64,000 nt of DNA, taken from contig NW_027478529.1 in the NCBI RefSeq assembly GCF_051014685.1, forward strand, positions 434,001-498,000. Direction: 5' to 3'. Both the position numbers and the translations under genes were made by a program. The notes beneath the pieces are model-generated. The model did not search any database, was not told the DNA's origin, and was given only the letters and a program-made list of their open reading frames with translations. The DNA comes from Ptiloglossa arizonensis. Lineage: Eukaryota; Arthropoda; Insecta; Hymenoptera; Colletidae. Shown in pieces: positions 1 to 11,155 of the stretch; positions within the stretch are counted from its first letter, which is position 1, and every line of letters begins with the position of its first letter.

Positions 1-177
1 TTGTAATCGAGCGAGTTTCTACTTTCAGACGCAGCAGGAATTTTTGGGTTAGGTCAATCTGTTCGCAAGCTATGGGAGTTTGAAGCCAAGAAATGGTTGA
101 GAAGGCAACAAATTTTTTGCATTTCTCCTTCTCCAGTCGCTTAACCAGAATGGCCTATGGGGAAAATACACATACCG
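1..177 (+). repeat. Reference monomer (phase start at ttgtaatcg)
   Basis: This monomer is used here to fix the phase: the next unit starts at 178 with the same ttgtaatcg. A hand consensus has 34 C, 44 G and nine CpGs. Three A/T tracts lie in each unit: ggaattttt, caaattttt and ggaaaaaat. The palindromes TCGCGA and CCTAGG occur once in most monomers. This first copy carries local variants: gcgagcg for the usual gggcgag, cgcaagctatgg in place of cgcgagatatgg, and ctccttctcc for ctgctgctcc. Confidence 0.95.
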
Positions 178-1061
178 TTGTAATCGGGCGAGATTCTGCT
201 TTCAGATGCAATAGGAATTTTTGGGTTAGGTCAATCCGTTCGCGACGTATGGGAGTTTGAAGCTAAGAAACGGTTGAGAAGACAACAAATTTTTCGCAAT
301 TCTGCTGCTCCAAACGCTTAACCAGAATGGCCTAGGGAAAAAATACACATACCGTTCTAATCGGGCGAGTTTCTACTTTCAGATGCAATAGGAATTTTAG
401 GGTTAGGTCAATCTGTTCGCGAGATATGGGAGTTTGAAGCCAAGAAATGGTTGAGAAGGCAACAAATTTTTCGCAATTCTGCTGCTCCAAACGCTTAACC
501 AGAACGGCCTAGGGAAAAAATACACATACCGTTGTAACCGGACGAGTTTCTACTTTCAGATGCAATCGGAATTTTTGGGTTAGGTCAATCCGGTCGCGAG
601 ATATGGGAGCTTGAATCTAAGAAATGGTTGAGAAGGCAACAAATTTTTCGCACTTCTGCTGCTCCAATCGCTTAACTAGATTGGCCTAGGGAAAAAAACT
701 CATACCGTTGTAACCGGACGAGTTTCTACTTTCAGACGCAATAGCAATTTTTGGGTTAGGTCAATCCGTTCGCGACATATGGGAGTTTGAAGCTAGGAAA
801 TGGTTGCGAAGACAACAAATTTTTCGCAATTCTGCTGCTCCAAACGCTTAACCAGAATGGCCTAGGGAAAAAATACACATACCGTTGTAATCGGGCGAGT
901 TTCTACTTTCAGACGCAGCAGGAATTTTTTGGTTAGGTCAATCTGTTCGCGAGATATGGGAGTATGAAGCTAAGAAATGATTGAGAAGGCAACAAATTTT
1001 TCGCACTTCTGTTGCTCCAAACGCTTAACCAGAATGGCCCAGGGAAAAAATACACATACCG
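1..1061 (+). repeat. 6-monomer subunit of repeat A, first copy
   Basis: This 1,061-bp unit (6 x 177 minus 1) is followed by a near-identical copy from 1,062. Equivalent pairs occur at 3,363-4,423 and from 4,424. The missing base lies in a monomer reading ggaaaaaaactcatacc, where the usual form is ggaaaaaatacacatacc. That monomer also has the diagnostic cttaactagattgg. Confidence 0.88.
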
Positions 1062-2030
1062 TTGTAATCGAGCGAGTTTCTACTTTCAGACGCAGCAGGA
1101 ATTTTTGGGTTAGGTCAATCTGTTCGCAAGGTATGGGAGTTTGAAGCCAAGAAATGGTTGAGAAGGCAACAAATTTTTTGCATTTCTCCTTCTCCAGTCG
1201 CTTAACCAGAATGGCCTATGGGGAAAATACACATACCGTTGTAATCGGGCGAGATTCTACTTTCAGATGCAATAGGAATTTTTGGGTTAGGTCAATCCGT
1301 TCGCGACGTATGGGAGTTTGAAGCTAAGAAACGGTTGAGAAGACAACAAATTTTTCGCAATTCTGCTGCTCCAAACGCTTAACCAGAATGGCCTAGGGAA
1401 AAAATACACATACCGTTCTAATCGTGCGAGTTTCTACTTTCAGATGCAATAGGAATTTTAGGGTTAGGTCAATCTGTTCGCGAGATATGGGAGTTTGAAG
1501 CCAAGAAATGGTTGAGAAGGCAACAAATTTTTCGCAATTCTGCTGCTCCAAACGCTTAACCAGAACGGCCTAGGGAAAAAATACACATACCGTTGTAACC
1601 GGACGAGTTTCTACTTTCAGATGCAATCGGAATTTTTGGGTTAGGTCAATCCGGTCGCGAGATATGGGAGCTTGAATCTAAGAAATGGTTGAGAAGGCAA
1701 CAAATTTTTCGCACTTCTGCTGCTCCAATCGCTTAACTAGATTGGCCTAGGGAAAAAAACACATACCGTTGTAACCGGACGAGTTTCTACTTTCAGACGC
1801 AATAGCAATTTTTGGGTTAGGTCAATCCGTTCGCGACATATGGGAGTTTGAAGCTAGGAAATGGTTGCGAAGACAACAAATTTTTCGCAATTCTGCTGCT
1901 CCAAACGCTTAACCAGAATGGCCTAGGGAAAAAATACACATACCTTTGTAATCGGGCGAGTTTCTACTTTCAGACGCAGCAGGAATTTTTTGGTTAGGTC
2001 AATCTGTTCGCGAGATATGGGAGTTTGAAG
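1062..2030 (+). repeat. 6-monomer subunit of repeat A, second copy (sixth monomer diverges)
   Basis: This copy repeats 1-968 at an offset of 1,061 bp. Similarity to the first copy ends in the last monomer near 2,030. There the first copy has gggagtatgaagctaag (about 960) while this one has gggagtttgaagccaag followed by the ggttgaggagg variant. The second member of the downstream pair diverges at the matching point, near 5,390. Confidence 0.8.
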
Positions 2031-3362
2031 CCAAGAAATGGTTGAGGAGGCAACAAATATTTCGCACTTCTGCTGCTCCAACCGCTTAACCAGAATGGCG
2101 TAGGGAAAAAATAAACATACCGTTGTAACCGGACGAGTTTCTGCTTTCAGACGCAATAGCAATTTTTGGATTAGGTCAATCCGTTCGCGAGATACGGTAG
2201 TTTGAAGCTAAGAAATGGTTGAGAAGGCATCAAATTTTTCGTACTTCTTCTGCTCCAATCGCTTAACCAGAATGGCCTAGGGAAAAAATACACATACCGT
2301 TGTAATCGGGCGAGTTTCAACTTTCAGATGCAATAGGAATTTCTGTGTTTGGTCAATCCGTTCGCGAGATATGGGACTTTGAAGCTAAGAAATGGTTGAC
2401 AAGACAACAAATTTTTTGCACTTCTGCTGCTCCAGTCGCTTAACCAGAATGGCCTAGGGGGAATAATACACATACCGTTGTAATCGGGCGAGTTTCTACT
2501 TTCAGATGCAATAGCAATTTTTGGGTTTGGTCAATCCGTTCGCGAGATATGGGAGTTTGAAACTAAGAAATGGTTGAGAAGGCGACAAATTTTTCGCACT
2601 TCTGCTGCTCCAAACGCTTAACCAGAATGGCCTAGGGAAAAAATACACATACCGTTGTAATCTGGCGAGTTTCTACTTTCAGACGCAGCAGGAGTTTTTG
2701 GGTTATGTCAATCTATTCGCGAGATATGGGAGTTTGAAGCCAAGAAATGGTTGAGAAGGCAACAAATTTTTCGCACTTCTGCTGCTCCAGTCGCTTAACC
2801 AGAATGGCCTAGGGGGAAAATACACATACCGTTGTAATCGGGCGAGTTTCTACTTTCAGATGCAATAGGAATTTTTGGGTTTTGTCAATCGGTTCGCGAG
2901 ATATGGGAGTTTGAAGCTAAGAAATAGTTGAGAAGACAACAAATTTTTCGCAATTCTGCTGCTCCAAACGCTTAACCAGGATGGCCTAGGGAAAAAACAC
3001 ACATACCGTTGTAATCGGGCGAGTTTCTACTTTGAGACGCAGCAGGAATTTTTGGGTTAGGTCAATCTGTTCGCGAGATATGGGAGTTTGAAGCCAAGAA
3101 ATGGTTGAGAAGGCAACAAATATTTCGCAATTCTGCTGCTCCAACCGCTTAACCAGAATGGCCTAGGGAAAAAATACACATACCGTTGTAACCGGACGAG
3201 TTTCTACTTTCAGACGCAATAGGAATTTTTGGGTTAGGTCAATCCGTTCGCGAGATATGGGAGTATGAAGCTAAGAAATGATTGAGAAGGCAACAAATTT
3301 TTCGCACTTCTGTTGCTCCAAACGCTTAACCAGAATGGCCCAGGGAAAAAATACACATACCG

Positions 3363-6330
3363 TTGTAATCGAGCGAGTTTCTACTTTCAGACGCAGCAGG
3401 AATTTTTGGGTTAGGTCAATCTGTTCGCAAGGTATGGGAGTTTGAAGCCAAGAAATGGTTGAGAAGGCAACAAATTTTTTGCATTTCTCCTTCTCCAGTC
3501 GCTTAACCAGAATGGCCTATGGGGAAAATACACATACCGTTGTAATCGGGCGAGATTCTGCTTTCAGATGCAATAGGAATTTTTGGGTTAGGTCAATCCG
3601 TTCGCGACGTATGGGAGTTTGAAGCTAAGAAACGGTTGAGAAGACAACAAATTTTTCGCAATTCTGCTGCTCCAAACGCTTAACCAGAATGGCCTAGGGA
3701 AAAAATACACATACCGTTCTAATCGGGCGAGTTTCTACTTTCAGATGCAATAGGAATTTTAGGGTTAGGTCAATCTGTTCGCGAGATATGGGAGTTTGAA
3801 GCCAAGAAATGGTTGAGAAGGCAACAAATTTTTCGCAATTCTGCTGCTCCAAACGCTTAACCAGAACGGCCTAGGGAAAAAATACACATACCGTTGTAAC
3901 CGGACGAGTTTCTACTTTCAGATGCAATCGGAATTTTTGGGTTAGGTCAATCCGGTCGCGAGATATGGGAGCTTGAATCTAAGAAATGGTTGAGAAGGCA
4001 ACAAATTTTTCGCACTTCTGCTGCTCCAATCGCTTAACTAGATTGGCCTAGGGAAAAAAACTCATACCGTTGTAACCGGACGAGTTTCTACTTTCAGACG
4101 CAATAGCAATTTTTGGGTTAGGTCAATCCGTTCGCGACATATGGGAGTTTGAAGCTAGGAAATGGTTGCGAAGACAACAAATTTTTCGCAATTCTGCTGC
4201 TCCAAACGCTTAACCAGAATGGCCTAGGGAAAAAATACACATACCGTTGTAATCGGGCGAGTTTCTACTTTCAGACGCAGCAGGAATTTTTTGGTTAGGT
4301 CAATCTGTTCGCGAGATATGGGAGTATGAAGCTAAGAAATGATTGAGAAGGCAACAAATTTTTCGCACTTCTGTTGCTCCAAACGCTTAACCAGAATGGC
4401 CCAGGGAAAAAATACACATACCGTTGTAATCGAGCGAGTTTCTACTTTCAGACGCAGCAGGAATTTTTGGGTTAGGTCAATCTGTTCGCAAGGTATGGGA
4501 GTTTGAAGCCAAGAAATGGTTGAGAAGGCAACAAATTTTTTGCATTTCTCCTTCTCCAGTCGCTTAACCAGAATGGCCTATGGGGAAAATACACATACCG
4601 TTGTAATCGGGCGAGATTCTACTTTCAGATGCAATAGGAATTTTTGGGTTAGGTCAATCCGTTCGCGACGTATGGGAGTTTGAAGCTAAGAAACGGTTGA
4701 GAAGACAACAAATTTTTCGCAATTCTGCTGCTCCAAACGCTTAACCAGAATGGCCTAGGGAAAAAATACACATACCGTTCTAATCGGGCGAGTTTCTACT
4801 TTCAGATGCAATAGGAATTTTAGGGTTAGGTCAATCTGTTCGCGAGATATGGGAGTTTGAAGCCAAGAAATGGTTGAGAAGGCAACAAATTTTTCGCAAT
4901 TCTGCTGCTCCAAACGCTTAACCAGAACGGCCTAGGGAAAAAATACACATACCGTTGTAACCGGACGAGTTTCTACTTTCAGATGCAATCGGAATTTTTG
5001 GGTTAGGTCAATCCGGTCGCGAGATATGGGAGCTTGAATCTAAGAAATGGTTGAGAAGGCAACAAATTTTTCGCACTTCTGCTGCTCCAATCGCTTAACT
5101 AGATTGGCCTAGGGAAAAAAACACATACCGTTGTAACCGGACGAGTTTCTACTTTCAGACGCAATAGCAATTTTTGGGTTAGGTCAATCCGTTCGCGACA
5201 TATGGGAGTTTGAAGCTAGGAAATGGTTGCGAAGACAACAAATTTTTCGCAATTCTGCTGCTCCAAACGCTTAACCAGAATGGCCTAGGGAAAAAATACA
5301 CATACCGTTGTAATCGGGCGAGTTTCTACTTTCAGACGCAGCAGGAATTTTTTGGTTAGGTCAATCTGTTCGCGAGATATGGGAGTTTGAAGCCAAGAAA
5401 TGGTTGAGGAGGCAACAAATATTTCGCACTTCTGCTGCTCCAACCGCTTAACCAGAATGGCGTAGGGAAAAAATACACATACCGTTGTAACCGGACGAGT
5501 TTCTGCTTTCAGACGCAATAGCAATTTTTGGATTAGGTCAATCCGTTCGCGAGATACGGGAGTTTGAAGCTAAGAAATGGTTGCGAAGACAACAAATTTT
5601 TCTCAATTCTGCTGCTCCAAACGCTTAACCAGAATGGCCTAGGGAAAAAATACACATACCGTTGTAATCGGGCGAGTTTCTACTTTCAGACGCAGCAGGA
5701 ATTTTTTGGTTAGGTCAATCTGTTCGCGAGATATGGGAGTTTGAAGCCAAGAAATGGTTGAGGAGGCAACAAATATTTCGCAATTCTGCTGCTCCAACCG
5801 CTTAACCAGAATGGCGAAGGGAAAAAATACACATACCGTTGTAACCGGACGAGTTTCTGCTTTCAGACGCAATAGCAATTTTTGGATTAGGTCAATCCGT
5901 TCGCGAGATACGGTAGTTTGAAGCTAAGAAATGGTTGAGAAGGCATCAAATTTTTCGTACTTCTTCTGCTCCAATCGCTTAACCAGAATGGCCTAGGGAA
6001 AAAATACACATACCGTTGTAATCGGGCGAGTTTCAACTTTCAGATGCAATAGGAATTTCTGTGTTTGGTCAATCCGTTCGCGAGATATGGGACTTTGAAG
6101 CTAAGAAATAGTTGAGAAGACAACAAATTTTTCGCAATTCTGCTGCTCCAAACGCTTAACCAGAATGGCCTAGGGAAAAAACACACATACCGTTGTAATC
6201 GGGCGAGTTTCTACTTTCAGATGCAATAGCAATTTTTGGGTTTGGTCAATCCGTTCGCGAGATATGGGAGTTTGAAACTAAGAAATGGTTGAGAAGGCGA
6301 CAAATTTTTCGCACTTCTGCTGCTCCAAAC
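3363..6330 (+). repeat. Higher-order repeat A, copy 2 (with a 2-monomer insertion)
   Basis: This block matches copy 1 at an offset of 3,362 bp up to about 5,530. From about 5,880 the offset becomes 3,716 bp, so two extra monomers (354 bp) lie in this copy. Shared markers after the insertion include gatacggtag and cgtacttcttctgctcc. The monomer near 6,105-6,180 has ttgagaagacaac where copy 1 has ttgacaagacaac, so it was replaced. Similarity to copy 1 ends near 6,330. Confidence 0.82.
5285..5915 (+). repeat. Tandem duplication of a 2-monomer (354 bp) unit
   Basis: The segment starting near 5,285 is repeated from 5,639 with the same rare features: ggaattttttggttagg, ggttgaggaggcaac, a cctagg site changed to cgtagg or cgaagg, and ttttggattagg. 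The copies part at the end, where the first has gatacgggag (near 5,555) and the second gatacggtag (near 5,910). This accounts for the extra 354 bp in repeat A copy 2. A related unit recurs 2,301 bp further on, from 7,586. Confidence 0.8.
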
Positions 6331-7470
6331 GCTTAACAAGAATGGCCTGGGGAAAAAATACACATACCGTTGTAATCGGGCGAGTTTCTACGTTCAGACG
6401 CTGCAGGAATTTTTGGGTTAGGTCAATCTATTCGCGAGATATGGGAGTTTGAAGCCATGAAATGTTTGAGAAGGCAACAAATATTTCGCACTTCTGCTGC
6501 TCCATACGCTTAACCAGAATGGCCTAGGGAAAAAATACACATACCGTTGCAATCGGGCGAGTTTCTACTATCAGATGCAATAGGAATTTGTGGGTTAGGT
6601 CAATCCGTTCGCGAGATATGGGAGTTTGAAGCTAAGAAATGATTGAGAAGGCAACAAATTTTTCGCACTTCTTTTGCTCCAAACGCTTAACCAGAATGGC
6701 CCAGGGAAAAAATACACATACCGTTGTAATCGAGCGAGTTTCTACTTTCAGACGCAGCCGGAATTTCTGTGTTTGGTCAATCCGTTCGCGAGATATCGGA
6801 CGTTGAAGCTAAGAAATGGTTGACAAGACAACAAATTTTTTGCACTTCTGCTGTTCCAGTCGCTTAACCAGAATGGCCTAGGGGGAAAATACACATACCG
6901 TTGTAATCGGGCGAGTTTCTACTTTCAGACGCAATAGGAATTTTTGGGTTAGATCAATCCGTTCGCGACATATGGGAGTTTGAAGCTAAGAAATGGTGGA
7001 GCAGACAACAAATTTTTCGCAATTCTGCTGCTCCAAACGCTTAACCAGAATGGCCTAGGGAAAAAATACACATACCGTTGTAATCTGGCGAGTTTCTACT
7101 TTCAGACGCAGCAGGAGTTTTTGGGTTATGTCAATCTATTCGCGAGATATGGGAGTTTGAAGCCGAGAAATGGTTGAGAAGGCAACAAATTTTTCGCACT
7201 TCTGCTGCTCCCGTCGCTTAACCAGAATGGCCTAGGGGGAAAATACACATACCGTTGTAATCGGGCGAGTCTCTACTTTCAGATGCAATAGGAATTTTTG
7301 GGTTTGGTCAATCCGTTCGCGAGATATGGGAGTTTGAAGCTAAGAAATGGTCGAGAAGGCGACAAATTTTTCGCACTTCTGCTGCTCCAAACGCTTAACC
7401 AGAATGGCCTGGGGAAAAAATACACATACCGTTGTAATCGGGCGAGTTTCTACGTTCAGACGCTGCAGGA
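6330..7470 (+). repeat. Block of PstI-type and atcggacg-type monomers, copied at 21.5-22.7 kb
   Basis: Monomers here carry gctgcagg (a PstI site), ccatgaaatgtttgag, gatatcggacgttg and a ggtggagcagac variant. The same variants recur in the same order 15,221 bp downstream (86 x 177 minus 1), for example gaagccatg at 6,451 and 21,672. The match ends near 7,470, where this copy continues as atttctgtgtttgg and the other as atttttgggttagg. Confidence 0.8.
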
Positions 7471-7529
7471 ATTTCTGTGTTTGGTCAATCCGTTCGCGAG
7501 ATATCGGACGTTGAAGCTAAGAAATGGTT

Positions 7530-9810
7530 GACAAGACAACAAATTTTTCGCAATTCTGCTGCTCCAAACGCTTAACCAGAATGGCCTAGGGAAAAAATAC
7601 ACATACCGTTGTAATCGGGCGAGTTTCTACTTTCAGACGCAGCAGGAATTTTTTGGTTAGGTCAATCTGTTCGCGAGATATGGGAGTTTGAAGCCAAGAA
7701 ATGGTTGAGGAGGCAACAAATATTTCGCACTTCTGCTGCTCCAACCGCTTAACCAGAATGGCGTAGGGAAAAAATACACATACCGTTGTAACCGGACGAG
7801 TTTCTGCTTTCAGACGCAATAGCAATTTTTGGATTAGGTCAATCCGTTCGCGAGATACGGGAGTTTGAAGCTAAGAAATGGTTGCGAAGACAACAAATTT
7901 TTCGCAATTCTGCTGCTCCAAACGCTTAACCAGAATGGCCTAGGGAAAAAATACACATACCGTTGTAATCGGGCGAGTTTCTACTTTCAGACGCAGCAGG
8001 AATTTTTTGGTTAGGTCAATCTGTTCGCGAGATATGGGAGTTTGAAGCCAAGAAATGGTTGAGGAGGCAACAAATATTTCGCACTTCTGCTGCTCCAACC
8101 GCTTAAACAGAATGGCGTAGGGAAAAAATACACATACCGTTGTAACCGGACGAGTTTCTACTTTCATACGCAATAGCAATTTTTGGGTTAGGTCAATCCG
8201 TTCGCGAGATACGGGAGTTTGAAGCTAAGAAATGGTTGAGAAGGCATCAAATTTTTCGCACTTCTGCTGCTCCAATCGCTTAACCAGATTGGCCTAGGGA
8301 AAAAATACACATACCGTTGTAATCGGGCGAGTTTCTACTTTCAGACGCAGCAGGAATTTTTGGGTTTTGTCAATCCGTTCGCGAGATATGGGAGTTTGAA
8401 GCTAAGAAATAGTTGAGAAGACAACAAGTTTTTCGCAATTCTGCTGCTCCAATCGCTTAACCAGATAGGCCTAGGGAAAAAATACACATACCGTTGTAAT
8501 CGGGCGAGTTTCTACTTTGAGACGCAGCAGGAATTTTTGGGTTAGGTCAATCTGTTCGCGAGATATGGGAGTTTGAAGCCAAGAAATGGTTGAGAAGGCA
8601 ACAAATATTTCGCACTTCTGGTGCTCCAACCGCTTAAACAGAATGGCGTAGGGAAAAAATACACATACCGTTGTAACCGGACGAGTTTCTACTTTCATAC
8701 GCAATAGCAATTTTTGGGTTAGGTCAATCCGTTCGCGAGATACGGGAGTTTGAAGCTAAGAAATGGTTGAGAAGGCATCAAATTTTTCGCACTTCTGCTG
8801 CTCCAATCGCTTAACCAGATTGGCCTAGGGAAAAAATACACATACCGTTGTAATCGGGCGAGTTTCTACTTTCAGACGCAGCAGGAATTTTTGGGTTTTG
8901 TCAATCCGTTCGCGAGATATGGGAGTTTGAAGCTAAGAAATAGTTGAGAAGAAAACAAGTTTTTCGCAATTCTGCTGCCCCAAACGCTTAACCAGAATGG
9001 CCTAGGGAAAAAACACACATACCGCTGTAATCGGGCGAGTTTCTACTTTGAGACGAAGCAGGAATTTTTGGGTTAGGTCAATCTGTTCGCGAGATATGGG
9101 AGTTTGAAGCCAAGAAATGGTTGAGAAGGCAACAAATATTTCGCAGTTCTGGTGCTCCAACCGCTTAAACAGAATGGCGTAGGGAAAAAATACACATACC
9201 GTTGTAACCGGACGAGTTTCTACTTTCATACGCAATAGCAATTTTTGAGTTAGGTCAATCCGTTCGCGAGATACGGGAGTTTGAAGCTAAGAAATGGTTG
9301 AGGGGGCATCAAATTTTTCGCACTTCTGCTGCTCGAATCGCTTAACCAGATTGGCCTAGGGAAAAAATAAACATACCGTTGTAATCGGGCGAGCTTCTAC
9401 TTTCAGAAGCAGCAAGAATTTCTGGGTTTGATCCATCCGTTCGCGAGATATGGGACTTTGAAGCTAAGAAATAGTTGAGAAGACAACAAATTTTTCGCAA
9501 TTCTGCTGCTCCAAACGCTTAACCAGAATGGCCTAGGGAAAAAACACACATACCGTTGTAATCGGGCGAGTTTCTACTTTGAGACGCAGCAGGAATTTTT
9601 GGGTTAGGTCAACCTGTTCGCGAGATATGGGAGTTTGAAGCAAAGAAATGGTTGAGAAGGCAACAAATATTTCGCTCTTCTGCTGCTCCAACCGCTTAAC
9701 CAGAATGGCCTAGGGAAAAAATACACATACCGTTGTAACCGGACGAGTTTCTACTTTCATACGCAATAGCAATTTTTGGGTTAGGTCAATCCGTTCGCGA
9801 GATACGGGAG
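7530..9810 (+). repeat. Region opening with a copy of 5.3-5.9 kb, then a 3-monomer (531 bp) run
   Basis: From 7,586 the sequence repeats 5,285 onward at exactly 2,301 bp. From about 7,940 it changes to a 531-bp (3 x 177) periodicity seen three to four times: units starting near 7,940, 8,471 and 9,002 share ctactttcatacgcaatagc, gcttaaacagaatggcgtagg and, in the later units, cttctggtgctcc. Perfect CENP-B-box-core matches at 8,200, 8,731, 9,262 and 9,793 keep the same step. Confidence 0.82.
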
Positions 9811-11155
9811 TTTGAAGCTAAGAAATAGTTGAGAAGACAACAAGTTTTTCGCACATCTGCGGCTCCAAACGCTTAACCAGAACGGTCTAGGGAAAAAATA
9901 CACATACCGTTGTAATCTGGCGAGTTTCTACTTTCAGACGCAGCAGGAGTTTTTGGGTTATGTCAATCTGTTCGCGAGATATGGGAGTTTGAAGCCAAGA
10001 AATGGTTGAGAAGGCAACAAATTTTTCGCAATTCTGCTGCTCCAAACGCTTAACCAGAATGGCCTAGGGAAAAAATACACATACCGTTGTAATCGGGCGA
10101 GTTTCTACTTTCAGGTGCAATAGGAATTTTTGGGATATGTCAATCCGTTCGCGAGATATGGGAGTTTGAATCTAAGAAATGGTTGAGAAGGCAACAAATT
10201 TTGCGCACTTCTGCTGCTCGAAACGCTTAACCAGAATGGCCTAGGGAAAAAATACACATGCCGTTGTAACCGGACGAGTTTCTACTTTCAGACGCAATAG
10301 GAATTTTTGGGTTAGGTCAATCCGTTCGCGAGATATGGGAGTTTGAAGCTAAGAAATAGTTGAGAAGACAACAAGTTTTTCGCAATTCTGCTGCCCCAAA
10401 CGCTTAACCAGAATGGCCTAGGGAAAAAACACACATACCGTTGTAATCGGGCGAGTTTCTACTTTGAGACGCAGCAGGAATTTTTGGGTTAGGTCAACCT
10501 GTTCGCGAGATATGGGAGTTTGAAGCCAAGAAATGGTTGAGAAGGCAACAAATATTTCGCTCTTCTGCTGCTCCAACCGCTTAACCAGAATGGCCTAGGG
10601 AAAAAATACACATACCGTTGTAACCGGACGAGTTTCTACTTTCATACGCAATAGCAATCTTTGGGTTAGGTCAATGCGTTCGCGAGATACGGGAGCTTGA
10701 AGCTAAGAAATGGTTGAGAAGGCATCAAATTTTTCGCACTTCTTCTGCTCCAATCGCTTAACCAGAATGGCCTAGGGAAAAAATACACATACCGTTGTAA
10801 TCGGGCGAGTTTCTACTTTCAGACGCAGCAGGAATTTCTGGGTTTTGTCAATCTGTTCGCGAGATATGGGAGTTTGAAGCCAAGAAATGGTTGAGAAGGC
10901 AACAAATTTTTCGCACTTCTGCTGCTCGAAACGCTTAACCAGAATGGCCTAGGGAAAAAATACACATGCCGTTGTAACCGGACGAGTTTCTACTTTCAGA
11001 CGCAATAGGAATTTTTGGGTTAGGTCAATCCGGTCGCGAGATATGGGAGTTTGAATCTAAGAAATGGTTGAGAAGGCAACAAATTTTTCGCACTTCTGCT
11101 GCTCCAATCGCTTAAGCAGATTCGCCTAGGGAAAAAATACACATACCGTTGTAAT
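9810..11155 (+). repeat. Monomer mosaic including one half of a 5-monomer (885 bp) repeat
   Basis: This stretch holds ordinary monomers plus variants such as ttcaggtgcaatagg, cacatgccg and gagcttgaagc. The tract from about 10,300 to 10,870 recurs at 11,185-11,755, an offset of 885 bp (5 x 177). The variants gcgttcgcg (10,676 and 11,561) and ctgccccaaacgc mark it. No gene or non-satellite insertion is seen. Confidence 0.75.

Larger units (their letters stand above)
1..3362 (+). repeat. Higher-order repeat A, copy 1 (19 monomers)
   Basis: Private variants in this block, such as gcgagcgag at the start, ttgcatttctccttctcc near 118 and 1,180, and the 176-bp monomers near 690 and 1,750, recur in the same order 3,362 bp downstream (19 x 177 minus 1). 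Inside the block, 1-1,061 and 1,062 to about 2,030 are near-identical 6-monomer subunits. The rest (about 2,030-3,362) is a series of other variants including gtgtttggtc and gagtttttgggttatg types. There is no gene. Confidence 0.88.
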
